A stretch of 64,000 nucleotides of DNA, from positions 2,021,797-2,085,796 of the forward strand of contig NW_006499435.1 of the NCBI RefSeq assembly GCF_000471905.2. The letters are read 5' to 3'. Position numbers and translations under genes: made by a program. The notes below the pieces were generated by a model. That model ran no database searches, was not told the DNA's origin, and saw nothing but the letters and a program-made list of their open reading frames with translations. Each line of letters opens with the position of its first letter. Position 1 is the first letter of the stretch. Shown in pieces: positions 9,286 through 21,789 of the stretch. The stretch is from Amborella trichopoda. Lineage: Eukaryota > Streptophyta > Magnoliopsida > Amborellales > Amborellaceae.

Positions 9286-10200
9286 CCTTTGCATTTTAGG
9301 GATAAATAAACTCAAGGTGCAGCACGTGTTCACATCAAAAGTTGGTACTTAGGCCAGCGAGGGAACACGTACTCCACACGTGTTTTGAGTATAAGATCTA
9401 CATATGATACGATGCATTCATAGATTTTATATAGTAAATGAGCTAATTTTAGCAATTCTTGTTGATAATTCAGGAATTTTATATAAGTTTATTTGGTATA
9501 AAATATGTCTTGTATTTTTTAATAGGGATGGTATAATATGAGACCAAAATTATAAATACAAAATTTTATATATTAGATCACATGATTCACGAAATGATTT
9601 GATAACGAAGACTTGATATAATCTAACTTCCATAATGATAAGAATTCTCATAAGTTTCCTAATTATTGTATGACTCTGAAACCTTATATGATTACAAATG
9701 ACGATCTTTCAATAATGACGAAACTTTTACCAAATTATATTTATTGTCTTATTAACTGCTCATACCTGATTATATTGATTTTCATACGCCTATTAAAATA
9801 AAATATATTGATTTTCATTCTCCTATCAAAATAAGGTTTTATTTACACATAGACTTATGTCTAATTTGATTTTATACCAATTAATATATTTTAGTAATTA
9901 AGGCAGATGCGTGCATGTGGATACGCATGGAAGTGTGTATCGAGAGAGAGAAATTCTTTTGAGAGTATACTACTGTCAAAAAAGATAATTCACCTACTGG
10001 TATGGATTCACATAAAGAGAAGGCAAATATGGGTAAAGTGGGAGATTGAAAAGGAACCTAGGTTCCCAGATGTGCACTTTTTTAGAGAGAAAATTAGGCA
10101 AATATCGCACAATTTATTTTATTTATTTAAAATTGGCTTTAAATTTTTGTCGTTATTACATGCATTACCTTTTTTTTTCCTCTAAATGACTGCATTTGAT
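9286..10200. other. AT-rich intergenic, no gene seen
   Basis: No recognisable coding sequence, RNA gene or clear repeat boundary. A 92-codon frame at 9907-10185 has no known domain and ends in a low-complexity Phe/Leu run. Confidence 0.45.
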
Positions 10201-10205
10201 CTTCG

Positions 10206-10720
10206 AGATCAAAGATTATATATTCTCTGAATTTGGTCATTTTTTAAATTTTTAGATATTCAAAATCTATGAACAAGAAATTTAAGTTTTCCCATTTTTG
10301 GACATTAAAAATCCAAAATTTCTGATTTTGAATAATCTAAAATGTTTGGAAATCCATCACAGTAACAACTTTTTGGATCTTAAACAAATTCTTTTGGATT
10401 TATTTATTGTTTAATTTTTGTGTACTAATAATATGAAAAATCTGATATTTAGGTTTTACATACTTTCATGTACTGAGAATCCAAAACATTCTGATTTTGA
10501 CTATCCAAAATATTGCCATGTGACATACAACAACTTTTTCAATTTTTAAAATCCAAAATTCATTTACCAGGAAATTCATATAATTACAAAACATTTAGTA
10601 AATTTCAGGCCTTCAAGATCGTAAATTTTAGCTTTTTGGATTTTGAATCTCTAAAAATTTTAAAAATAAATATTTTCACATAATATTTAATTCCGTGTGT
10701 TCAAGATCAGAAATATGTGC
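10206..10720. repeat. Degenerate tandem repeat rich in AAAATCCAAAAT words
   Basis: Successive blocks carry variants of AATCCAAAATTTCTGATTTTG, split over roughly 180-190-bp periods (near 10305, 10490 and 10550), with shared CAACTTTTT words. Decayed and non-coding. Confidence 0.45.
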
Positions 10721-10926
10721 ATTTTAATGATTTTAATTTTTTTTGTGTGAAAATAGGTATAAATATAACAACAAGAAAAGAAATATGTCTCGTTGTAAAA
10801 AAGAATGTATTTCCTATTTATATTACACACTTATTTATCAAGTTTGATTTCAATTTCCATAAAACAAAAAAAAAAGTACACCAAAGGGCATTAACTCAAG
10901 GAACCATATAATTGAGATAACATAAA

Positions 10927-12330
10927 AGTAATGATCTTATAAGACCCTGCCACACCTAAGTATGTGACCCCAATAGATCACCACATATTTATATTCAACT
11001 CTGAATAGATTTGAATCCTTTCCCCTCTTTCTTAAAAAAAGTAGTTCTTTTTAAGTAACTCTTTTTCTATCGTACTCTCTACCCCTCTTTACTCATTATT
11101 TTTTAACAACTCTCTCTCTCCCTCCCTTTTTACTCTCTCACATATCTCTATTCTCCCTACCGATCTCTTCTTCCCCAGGGTCTTTATCCCTTCTCTTTTC
11201 TTCCGGCTCTCTCTTCTTCTGATAACCCATCAAACCCGCTAAAAAAAAAACCCAAAATCGGTCACAAAGCAAAGCGAATAATGCGTATTTTGAGTAAGAA
11301 ACATAAAACATCAAAATCAAAATCAGGTATATAAAAATGTGGGCTTCTTGATAAATTTATTTTCCTGGAGTAATTTCATGAGAGATAAGAAGTCGACTTT
11401 TTTTTTATAATAATATATATTATTATATATAGGGCCTTCACGTGAGCTCACGTGGGCTCAGTCGGAATTGCATTTTCTTTTCAATGAGAAACTTTTGGCT
11501 ACGTGCATTCGACAAACTTTTGGTAATATAAATAAAGTTTTTATATTTATAAATAAAGTTTTTATATTTATCACATGGTCTATGATGTGAAATGGATGTT
11601 AAAGAGCGAAGAAAACCAAATCGATTTTCTATTAATCCACATGTGGTAGTTCAGAGGTCAAATAAAATACCATTATAAAATTTATTTATCAAAAAATATA
11701 GCGATACTATTCTCACGTGTTTCTAAACGGAACTCGCGCTTTATAAGTATTATAGATTATAGATATATATAAATTGGTGTGGTTTGTAGAGCAATGATCT
11801 AATGCGGCGGTTGTATCATAGTATAATGCAATAATACTTCTAGAAAATCATGTTTATGGTATTTATATGATCTCAAATTTTGCACACACACTCTCTTCAT
11901 TTCAATAATAAATCCCAAAAAAAAAAAAAAAAAATTCAATCTGAATCCTATGTATGGTTAAAATGAATCCCCTCCAAAAATTAATCTAGACCATTCATTT
12001 TATGAATTTCAAGATCTTAGCCTTTATAAACTCAAAATCGTTTTTTTCTTTTTTAACATTGTTCATTTAATGATAATAAAGCCATCCAAGAAAATTGGAA
12101 ATAAAAAAATTCTTATAAGGCCTAGATTTAAGAATCTCACCAAAATGAACGGCATATGTTTATTCGATTAAAAAAATACTTTCTAAGTTGTGTTTTCAAA
12201 TTTTTATTTTTTCTGATTGTTCATTAGAATGAAAAGAATGTATATTTCAAAATTTATATCAAATTGCCATAAGATGTTTTTTTAAGATTGTTGCATCATA
12301 TTACTATGTAATGGTTGCATGAAATCATTG
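10927..12330. other. Intergenic: MITE B fragment, polypyrimidine tract, palindromic G-box pair
   Basis: 10927-10985 matches one end of MITE family B. 11040-11230 is strongly CT-rich, leader-like, but no gene follows it. TCACGTGAGCTCACGTG at about 11439-11455 is a palindrome holding two CACGTG cores. 11530-11570 has a short direct repeat AAATAAAGTTTTTATATTTA. No gene is supported. Confidence 0.5.
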
Positions 12331-12724
12331 CCCGTGGTTTCTATAAGGCTGAGGCTCTAAACAATCAAAGTAAGGCACACCTTCAAATGGTGTTGAAAGA
12401 CGTCGTTTTAGCACCAAAAATCTTCATGATGGATTGAAAATTTAATTTCATCTCCAATTGTGAAATTTCTAGCTTAAAAAATAATATATATCACAAAGAT
12501 CTATGAACACTTGAAAGACTTAAAAATTGATGATCTAGATAATGGATTACAAGAAGCACTATTTTTAAGAATTTAAATCTATTTTCTTTTATGTCAATGT
12601 ATCACAAGGTCAAGATAATCAAATTTGAGAGGTTTTCAACATCAAAACAACTTATTCTATCCGTTTTTTGAGGTGTGCCTTGATTTGATTATTTAGGGCC
12701 TCAACCTTATATAAACTTTTTCCC
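12331..12724. mobile_element. MITE family A copy 3 (394 bp)
   Basis: CTGAGGCTCTAAACAATCAA on the left; TTTGATTATTTAGGGCC and ATATAAACTTTTTCCC on the right. Same length as copies 1 and 11. No clear target duplication remains. Confidence 0.8.
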
Positions 12725-12887
12725 TTGATTAGGATGGCAATGCAAATAGTGTTCAATGGAGCTCAACTCTGTTGTTTTTTTACTAGCCCAAATTTCACTT
12801 CAAATGTAAAAAATAGGAATGATTTTCATAATAACCTTAATTTTCATTCGATAATCAACACAATTAGGCTTTTAAAAATGGGTTATG

Positions 12888-13118
12888 TTAGAGTGTTCAT
12901 ACTATGAAGTATTCATACTATGAAGTAATTTATCATTGTACTCAACAAAATTTAGACACGTTTATTCCCTTGTTTTATACATTGACCAATTTTTTAATAA
13001 AGGTATTTTGTGTCATTAGGAGTGGTGTGATGTCATCCACATGGGGTGTGACATCACCCACATAGAGCACACTAGTGGTATTTAATGCTCCATGTAGGTG
13101 ATGTCACACTCTATGTAA
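12888..13118. mobile_element. MITE family D-related copy with internal duplication
   Basis: GAGTGTTCATACTATGAAGT is followed by a second TTCATACTATGAAGTA (16-bp tandem duplication), then ATTTATCAT and TTAGACACG as in the family D copy at 8367. Its right part holds inverted GTGTGACATCACC/GGTGATGTCACAC words. It directly abuts the solo LTR. Confidence 0.55.
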
Positions 13119-13123
13119 ATAAC

Positions 13124-15829
13124 TATCACGACCCCACTCCCGACCACCTTGCGGCACGCGACAGAGGGTGGCCGAGCGGGGGTTCGTGATCCCGATGTAG
13201 CATGTGACTCAATATTATTTCGGTAATCAAAGCAAATCATGGAAAGATAAATACATCAATAATTCTAAATACAGGGGCAAATTTATTAATTTGAAGCTCC
13301 ATAGATTAACAAAAGGGCTTTACATAACATTCTTCCAAAAATATTACATTTGAGTCTAGGGCATCAGGGCCCAAAATTTCAGTTTCATGAAATAAACAAA
13401 ATCCAGGGCTAGACTTCCTAACCACATACAAGATGTTGATCCCGCCTCCAAAGTCTGGCTTCAACTTCCTTCAGGAATTCCCGCAGTTCTTGACATGTTG
13501 TTATCAATCGACAAGGAGGGGAGGGAGAAATAGGATGAGCTGTATAGCCCAGTAACTAGGTCTAAGCACTATGCATCAATAATGAGCCTACTCATGAATC
13601 ATAAACAAATACGGAGTTTCAGTGTAGCAGTTACGAAAATCAGCAATCAGGTCAGTGCATTAATGATAAGCATTCTATCCATATAGCAGTTATCATTCAA
13701 TCGATTCAATCATTGGCATTCACAATCATTATTCAATCATTACTCACTCACTCCCTAGCTCACCTACTCCTGCAGTAGAGGCCCTATCTATCAGGCTAAG
13801 CCAATCCCATTTGCTTAAGACCTCTACTATCTCCCAAGAGAGAGGTTAATGACAAATGGGGAAGTCCATTTCATAATACCCTCTTACTCACACACACGGC
13901 CCCCAACGCGCTTTGGGGTTCAATAAGTACTTACCTTGCAAGACATCAGTCACTAGTCTTATCTCAGTAAATCTCGGGGGGTGCTTCTCTCCCATTTCAC
14001 TTTCCTTTAACTGCATCCTATCATTCAACAAGTTAGGGGATATAGCTAGCATCACTTTCTCAATATAGCAATCCTCACTATCGATGGGTACCCCATCGCT
14101 CAGCGAGCGGTACTAGTGAAACAATATCCACTACCGATGGATGCCCCATCGCGTAGCAATCGGTATCAATAAACCAATGGTCAGTATCATAGTATTCATA
14201 AAACATTATAACATTTATCATGAAGCATCCATTGCATGAGCTTTCACATGGCATTTATGCTCAGACGTCATCAGTAGCAATTCGACATTTATCGTGTAAC
14301 ATTCATCATAGAATAATCACATTAGCTTTGCACTTATCCATTTATCACATAGCACATCGTTGCGTAGCACCATCCACAAAACACTACGGCATTCACATGA
14401 AAATAATCACATAATACTCACATTTATCACTTATCAAAGATGTTTCCTAGCTACTTGAACAGCTAAATGAGTAATTCCAAGGAAGTTGGCAGAAGACAAG
14501 CATAACACTACTTCTGTGAAGTGCAACAGTGACATACCCCTCTTCTCGGGGGCATAATTCCTAATATAAGGAGAATTTCGAAATACTTTAAACATGCAAC
14601 ATTAAGTTCATGCCCAGGGCTTTAAAATGGCGGTGATTTGAAAGAATTTGAATGATTTTTGACAGGTCAAAAGCTTGGTTCCAAAACGATTGAAAGTTGC
14701 TGGAAATTTCCTGCAATAGTGGGCAGTGATGTACCCACACATTTTGGGGCATAACTCTCAATTTAAGGGAAATTTCGAAATTATCAAAGCATACAACCTT
14801 AAGCTTATTCACAAATCTTTCAAATGGTTGTAGTTTGATGATGTTTGGACACCGTTTGATAGACCAGAAGTGTGGCACAAAAGAGTCACAATTGCTGAAA
14901 AATCCCTTTATCCCATGTTTTAACATGTTATCTGAATGATACACACCATTTCGCTAGCCAAAATAAAGCCTAGCACAAGCCTTATTCATGTCAAGAAAAT
15001 TAAGTAAGTTTTAAAGGGAACTACTCTATAAATTTATCAAGCTCATTACTAAATGCTCAATCACCCATTCAAGCCCCTTTTAATTTGTTTATTTTCATAC
15101 ATCTCATTCTATCATCTTGCTTTTCATATCAACTTAAACTTAAATCCTATGAAATGAAATGATGCACGACACTAAACCCACTTACTTGTTCCTCACAATG
15201 TTTTCAACCCCATTCACTTCCTTCTCAGGCTTCACGAGGGGCTCCCTTTCACTAGTGGCAGTAAGCTCCTTGGAGAAAGAGAGATGAAAAATGAGGGAAA
15301 ACGGTATTGGCAAGGGGAGGAGAGGGACTTATGTACTCGTAGTAGTTGGCTGACGTCACTGTGCGTGGTGCTAACAGGTACGGTGCAGTGCTGACACGTA
15401 CGATGACTGTATACTTGACCAAGACACTCACGGCACTACCCTCAGATCACGCACGGCGTTGCTCATTTATTGCCTTCACATGCATCGATGTTCATTACAC
15501 ACATGGCGATGCTCCTCCATATCTACACACGCTGCGCTAGGTCACAGATGGCGTTGCGTCTCCTTACAAAGACGACGACGGTCCTCACGCACGTGGCGTT
15601 ACCACCAACACGTGTGGCGATGCGCAAACGGTGCTGCCCACGTTCAAGCATGGCGCTGCCCCTTTACACGCATGTCGATGCATCTTCTTTCTCTCTCTTC
15701 TGCCTCTTCATCACAGACGGTGCTAAGCTCTTATACACGTACGACGATGTTCCAAACGGCGCTAGGCCTCTGTTTCACCCTCCATCGCAGTGCGCATCTC
15801 TTGACTATGAGAAAATTGTGATCCTTACA
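13124..15829 (-). mobile_element. Solo LTR, 2.7 kb, probably Ty3/gypsy (Tekay-like)
   Basis: Minus-strand ends are TGTAAGGATCACA (at 15829) and GGGGTCGTGATA (at 13124). The interval is flanked by a perfect 5-bp direct repeat ATAAC at 13119-13123 and 15830-15834, the hallmark of LTR-element integration. No gag or pol is inside and no partner LTR is in the window, which fits a solo LTR left by unequal recombination. Internal structure: two tandem copies of about 190 bp at 14526-14905 (sharing GGGCATAA and AATTTCGAAAT) and a GC-richer segment 15340-15780 with repeated ATGGCGATGC-type words. The gypsy/Tekay label is inferred from the end sequences and length. Confidence 0.7.
14526..14905. repeat. 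About 190-bp tandem duplication inside the solo LTR
   Basis: Units begin near 14526 and 14718; both contain GGGGCATAA, GGAGAATTTCGAAAT or GGGAAATTTCGAAAT, CAAATCTTTCAAATGG-like and GATTTGAAAG-like words. The 118-codon frame over it is not a gene. Confidence 0.6.
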
Positions 15830-15949
15830 ATAACTGATATGGATGATGTTCGCCGGGTGAGTGGTCCTAGCATTGGAAACTTGTTTAACTGTATGATTCC
15901 CTCTAAATTTAATTCTTGAATATACATTTTTGGTTATTTGTTTTTTTGG

Positions 15950-16510
15950 GCTAAATTAGTCGGACAGAAGGCCCCCAACCCATTTTTTTATTAATAAAGA
16001 TAAAGAAATACACTTCATAATTTTACAACCTTGTGATATGGCATATGTGCCAATCATGAAGAAAAGGAACATATATAATATCCGGTGGTCTAGCACGCCA
16101 AACCGAAGCACCAGATACAGACACGACCTTTTTGGCCAGTGAATCCGCTACCATGTTGGCCTTGTGATAGATATAAAAAATGGACGACACACGATTCAAA
16201 AGACTATGTCTGCAATTGATTGCTATCATGTGGAGTGCCTATGGGGTATTACATGATTAAAAAAACTGTCTGCTACCATGTGGAGTGCCGATAGGGCATT
16301 ACAGCCGCCTCGAACTACAATGACAAGCAGAGAAGAGTTGCTTTCAATATGCAATGGGAAGCAATCACATTGAATGGCTAAATCAATCCCCTCTATAAAA
16401 GCGTAAAATTCCGCATAGTTATTGGATGCAATACCAAAAGAGACAACAAAAGCAGCGGTTGTGATTACACCCCCACCCCTTGCTAGTCCTGGATTTTGTA
16501 GTGGTTATTT
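15950..16510 (-). pseudogene. L1-like LINE 3' remnant with RNase H domain
   Basis: Read on the minus strand, 16510 to 16030 gives a broken RVT_3-type RNase H: NPGLARGGGVITTAAF, then SFGIASNNYAEFYAFIEGID (the usual NNYAEFWAL motif), then IESNSSLLV, and further on YHKANMVADSLAKKV (the usual REANxVADxLA motif). Stops and shifts separate the parts, and an internal imperfect repeat (ACCATGTGGAGTGCC, twice near 16210-16300) interrupts it. The element runs into AATAAAAAAATGGG near 15980, as in the 3' ends of plant L1-like LINEs. Dead 5'-truncated copy. Confidence 0.7.
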
Positions 16511-16837
16511 GTTATTTGACCCAACAAATTGTTTGATCGGGATTGAAATTGCCTATCCATATCGGCTCCTCAGAGGGCTGATTCATGACCGGATTGAAGG
16601 TTTTAAAGACCTAGCTCATTGAGATTTACTCTTGGTAGAGGAAATAAGGTACATCTAGAATAAACAACATTGATTCCAATTGTGCCAATATGAAAAAGTA
16701 AAAGTGGCCTAGTAAAATAAAAAAATTGGTTTGAGATGGCAGATAGAATGCAGTCATGGAGCTCAAGAATGGCATTAAAAGTGAAACTCATTTTTTTAAA
16801 AAAAATCTCTCGCTCCCTTTTTTTTTTTTAAAAAATG

Positions 16838-17224
16838 GTAAGGTTTATATGATGTTGCCTCCTTATAATGTAGAAACAAGACACACCTCTAAAATTTATT
16901 TAGAGATGTTGTTGGAAACATTATGATAGCTTTATATCTAATTTTTATCCTTATTATAAAATTTAAAATTTAAAAAATGGTATTTATCTAGTAGATCGAG
17001 AAACATTTGAAAATTTTGAAAATAGACGGTCGAGATAACTTGTTACAAGACGCACTATTTTTTGGATTAGAATTGTCTTATTTCTTCATATCCATACATC
17101 TCGAGGTCCAGATGATCAAGTAGAGGATTCTCCAATGCTGGACTACTCTCTTCTATAAAAATTTTGATGTGAACCTTACTTCAATAGTATAGGGTTGCAA
17201 CTTTATATAAACGTTTTCCTTTTT
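16838..17224. mobile_element. MITE family A copy 4
   Basis: Left AAGGTTTATATGATGTTGCC, right GGTTGCAACTTTATATAAAC; internal TAGTAGATCGAGAAACATTTG and GATGATCAAGTAGAGGATT follow the family order. Confidence 0.7.
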
Positions 17225-17374
17225 TGAAATGAATGATTTTTGCTTTGGAGTTACACATCTGCGAGGAGTGTTGAAATCAATCTCTCTCTCTAAACGGATT
17301 GGTGATTGGTTTCTTATCATTCCCTGTGGCAAAATAGGAAGCTTCCTCCATATTGAATCTTTTAATTTTATGGA

Positions 17375-17660
17375 AATGTATATGATGTGACCACTTCTTT
17401 GGGTATAGGGTGGTCATAATAGATCTTGACTATTAGATGTGAAATTGAGTGGTTGTATTTCATTGACCAAGCTCAAATTTCAAACGAATCTTTTTCGAAC
17501 TTTGTAACACTGCCAGCCAGGATGGTTATAAGTAATTGTGACCTCCATGTTCTAAAGATAAATAGTCTTATTATATACAATCCCTTATTTTATTTAAACA
17601 ATTCATAGTTAATTTTTGTAATTTATTTTGTCATTAATTGTAAAAGGATCTTTCCTTACC
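17375..17660. repeat. Dispersed repeat family F, copy 1
   Basis: GGTATAGGGTGGTCA, GTGAAATTG(A/G), CATTGACCAAG-like and TATACAATCCCTTAT occur in the same order at 61690-61925. Class unknown; non-coding. Confidence 0.5.
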
Positions 17661-17712
17661 ATGGAATGTAGAATATTAAAGAATTACAATCAAATACAAA
17701 ATGTGAGACTTA

Positions 17713-19744
17713 GGCCTAGATTGGATGTTAAAGAAAAAAATATTCACATTGAAAAAAAAAAAAAAAGATTTCCCTCAATTGAGAAACATTATCGTTTTAT
17801 TTTATTACGTTGGTAGACTGTTTGGATGCCTATTGAAATATGATAAGAAAATTTTATTTGCCAGATATGTCTATTTGGATGCATTACAATAAATTCTAAA
17901 TTCATATTTTTTTTTTGTTTTTCTCATTATATAAAAATGTTTGACCAACCTCGATTTTTAATTTTTTCTTTCATGCGTGTGATATACATATAATTTGGAA
18001 AATTTTGAATTTTTCCATGGGCATATAGAGGAGAATGATCAATTATATAGTTTTAAAATTGAGAGTTTCACACCATTTCCATAACCCATGAACGATAACC
18101 CAAGCAATTAATATTAAAATCCGAAGTAAAAAAGAGAGTAGTGGAAAACATGATTACAACCAGTTATATTTATGTGCCATATTATGCTCAACGATTAGCA
18201 CAATAGTAATCCAAAAGTGCTTTAGCAATATGATCTCGCAGTTCATCGTCATCATTTTTATCAGCTTAAGGGTTTACATCATTATGTTGAATATTTGTTC
18301 CTTCAACTGGTCCACGTGTAAAATCCCTATCATACTCCTCATAGAGCCAATCATCACCACCTGTTATAGTTCGGATATGATTATGTACAGTGCAAGCAGC
18401 AACAACAATCTTAACTTGTGTTTCATAAGGATATGTTGTTGCCACTTTCAAAATAGGGAATCTTTTCTTCAACACGCCACATGCACATTTAATAACATTC
18501 CGAAGAGATTAATGCCGAAGATTGAAGAGCTCCTTTGCATTTTGTGGGGCTAAATTTCCCCGACCATAAGCCTTCAAATGATACCTCACACCGCTAAATG
18601 AAGCTATAAAGGTTCGTCTCGTATCAACGAGATAATATTTATCTGAATGCAGTTAAATGAAAAAAGTTATATATATATATTCTAAAAATAACAATACTTT
18701 TGTACAAAGTAGATAAGGACTATGGCATTTATTCTAAAAAAAACAATATTTTCAAAATGCGACGTCCAGGTTACACACAATGATAGAATAACATAGAACA
18801 TAGTGTTGGAACTGTCAACAATTAAACCAATAAAGTCCAAGCTCAATTTCGAAACATTGTGTATCAACATACATTAACAAAAACAATGATGAGTGTGAAG
18901 TAATATTTCATAAAATATTGCCATCCATAAGAAGGATTCGAACCATCTAATTTCATACTTTACAAGATACATAACAACTTCATAGGTGGAGGAGTCTATA
19001 GTAGCCAAACATGTAAGCTAGAGTTGCAAACCTGCAGTTTCTCGTTTTTATTGAAAGAGATATATTGAGAACAAAGAGAGGCACGGCTGCTGGGAGAGAT
19101 AGAGAAAGCTTCCATTTAAGATCAAGATTTGATGAGAGAGAAAGAGAAAAGACCCTAATTTGGGTTTTCGAAGGGAATTATTTTGGAATAGAAGAAATAG
19201 GTTCTACTCAATTTATTCCCTTTCGGATTTAAAAACCCTAGCTTGGGTTTTCAATGGGAATTATTTCTCTCTGAGTTAGCAGCTATGAAACAAGATGCAA
19301 GATTGAAAAGTTCAATGTTATTATGAGAGAGAGACTAGAGAGTACCTTGGATGGGCAAAAGAGAGACCTCCTTTACAAACCTTCCTCTGAGACGTCTTTT
19401 ACATACTTCATCTGCTAATGTTTTGAGGTTGTAAGACATCTGCCTCTAAAATTTTTTTGAGCCTTCTTGAGTGTGGGAGAGAGCCTGCTTGAGAGTGGGA
19501 GAGACTCTTTTGTAGGTGCGACTAAGAGCAGGAAGGTTTTGGGGAAAGTACGACTGAGAGCGAAAAGGTTGGGGAAAGGCACGACGAGGGAAGTGAAAAA
19601 AATTGTGAGCACGTTTTTGGGCAAATTTGGCCTAATGTGATAATTTATTTTGATGGGGAATAAAATCCAATGGGGTTATCTATCTCAATCTTTTTTTCTT
19701 GTGATTTAAAAATATTACAATTTTTGGTACATCCAAATTGATCT
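17713..19744 (-). mobile_element. PIF/Harbinger DNA transposon (inactive)
   Basis: Surrounds a recognisable Harbinger transposase remnant (18190-18650). Candidate ends GATTGGATGT on the left and ACATCCAAATT on the right (inverse of AATTTGGATGT), each next to a TTA trinucleotide (17710-17712 and 19745-19747), the target preferred by PIF/Harbinger. The ends match only partly, so exact limits are tentative. Confidence 0.5.
18190..18650 (-). pseudogene. PIF/Harbinger (HARBI1-like DDE_4) transposase remnant
   Basis: On the minus strand the pieces read YYLVDTRRTF (usual YYLVDAGY, with the second catalytic Asp), then GVRYHLKAYGRG, NAKELFNLRH, then a stop, then CGVLKKRFPILKVATTYP, ETQVKIVVAACTVHNHIR. 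This order is typical of plant Harbinger transposases. The position that is normally the catalytic Glu (usual VIERxFGVLKKRF) appears as Lys in VIKCACG, and in-frame stops are present, so it cannot be active. The N-terminal part was not found. Confidence 0.85.
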
Positions 19745-21789
19745 TTAAGCATTTTTTTTTATTCTATTTTTTTAATGGGAATTATATGTTCGCTGGGATT
19801 TACCATCTTTTCTGCAAACATTTTACTCTGGCTAGTTTTCTTGAAATATCTCAATAAGAAAAAGCACGTATGGCAGAGGCTTCTAAACAAAAATTAACGC
19901 CGTACCACAAAACCCAGCTAGAAATTGCTAACTTGGTGCGAGGCAAAGTAAAAATGAAGTTTCATAAAATGCTAATAAAAAATAATTTATGACTATTTTG
20001 GCCAGTCAGAGTGGTTAATTTTGACCTATTGGATAAGTTAAACAAAATTAAGCATTTTTTTTGCGATATAAGTTATGTTTTAAGCTGTTATTTTTATTTT
20101 AAAAAATTTAGTCGAGTCAATTCAACTAGTAGTTGAACTAATCTTTATTGAATTAAACCCTTCATCGGTTCAATAACCGGTCCAATCTTGACACTGTTGC
20201 CTCAAAAAGTACTTATATCCTGTAGATACACGCATTGCTATGTCTCTCTCTCTCGATTTGAATATTTATCATGAATATTTTTATTTTCATAATTAATCTT
20301 AACAATGATTTATTTAGTATTAAATCATGCTTAGGATTTACTTAATGCCTTTGCTGGTGATGCCTGCATATGTGTAGGAGGAACAATTTAAAATATCCAT
20401 AAAAAACACTTCATTTTTTGAGTTGAAATAGTTATAAATGGGTCAAAGATTAAATAATTCTTGTGGGTATTTTGATAAATTTTCATACATAAATAATATT
20501 TCATAAATACATATAGACATATATTTATATATAAATACTAGATCCGGGTGGGGTCAAGTCCAATACTTGCTTCCAGACTCGAAACTTGAGGACTATTTTT
20601 AAAAATAAATTGGATTATATGTTATTAAATGCTTATATCTAACTACCTAGAAATTGAATAGTGATTGTTCAATCTTAGGATACTATTTTCTCAAGCATCC
20701 CTAAAATTTTGGGTGCCACTCAAGGCGAAAGTAAGGCGAAAGTAGTAATAGTAGCAGGGTGTCAATAACGTCGTATTTTGAGTTCTATTCCTACCATGTA
20801 TTTAATCAATACGAAAAAGAAATTACAAATATTGCATACTATAAGAATATTTACCTCTATTATAAAGAGTCTAATGTCGAGCCTAATGACTGGGAGTAAT
20901 TTAAACCTATTTGTATCCAAAATGAATAATTTTATTACATAACTATAATTTTTGTAAAAAACAAGGAGAAAATAATTGATATGCTCCCTAGGAGCACATT
21001 ATATTTTGCAAGAAAGGACTAGGGAGTATTTATATTGGAAAAAAGGGGAACATGTTTCCCTTAAGAAACAGAAACTGTTGGAGAAGGCTTGCCATGGCCC
21101 ACAAGTGGTTGAATTGAAGGATGACATCATCTGACTATTAAAATAACAGCTACGATTTGGCACCCCTCCACTTTGCATCGTGGCTGGTGTGGGTCTACAA
21201 ATTTCTAATGCAAATATAAAATTTGTTAATGATTTGTGTATGCTTCATATACTCCTTTTGCAAACCGCCAAACGCGTGAATTTGTGGCCGTCCAAACCGC
21301 TCGCGCCGCCTTACGCATGCGTCCCACGTTTGTCCACATCTGGGAAGTAAGAGACCCTAAAAATCAAAAGCCGCAAGAGTAAATCATTTTTGATACTTAA
21401 CTTTAGGAAAAAGTTTATACAAGGTCAAAAGATACTATACGCAAAAGATCTTGGTTCTCTTCTTTTGTATTCATTTCCGATCTATTTTTGCTTTATTCCT
21501 TAATCCTTTCTATACTTCTTTTCCCCTCTTTTATCAAGCAAAGTAACTCTACCACGATTGTATCGGCCACCAAATTAATAATAAAGGGCATGGTTCAATC
21601 AAAATCAGCGGTCAAACTAATTTATTACATGTTTAAAAAATAAAAAAAATAAAAATAATAAGTAACCATGTTGAATCGATCAAAACTTGCTAGAGTGACC
21701 ATCCAAAACTTGTCAAGTATCAATTTAGACTTGTTTTTTAGTACATTTAATTTTTAATTTGAATAAGACTGGTCAACTATCAAGGGATC
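19745..21789. other. AT-rich intergenic, no gene seen
   Basis: No coding sequence is recognised. Near 20105-20190 there are AATAACCGGTCCAATCTTGAC words resembling decayed hAT-type ends. 20538-20600 has GATCCGGGTGGGGTC-like fragments. Confidence 0.45.

Noticed and set aside
11420-11765. Possible Helitron between ATATTATATATAGGGCC and CGCTTTATAAGTATTATAG
   Set aside because: No TC start, CTRR end with hairpin, or Rep/helicase sequence could be shown.
14588-14944. 118-codon minus-strand frame
   Set aside because: Lies within the solo LTR and spans its 190-bp tandem duplication; it has no recognisable coding features.
18920-18990. GGATTCGAACC word suggesting a tRNA T arm
   Set aside because: No acceptor, D or anticodon arm can be matched around it; it lies inside the Harbinger element.
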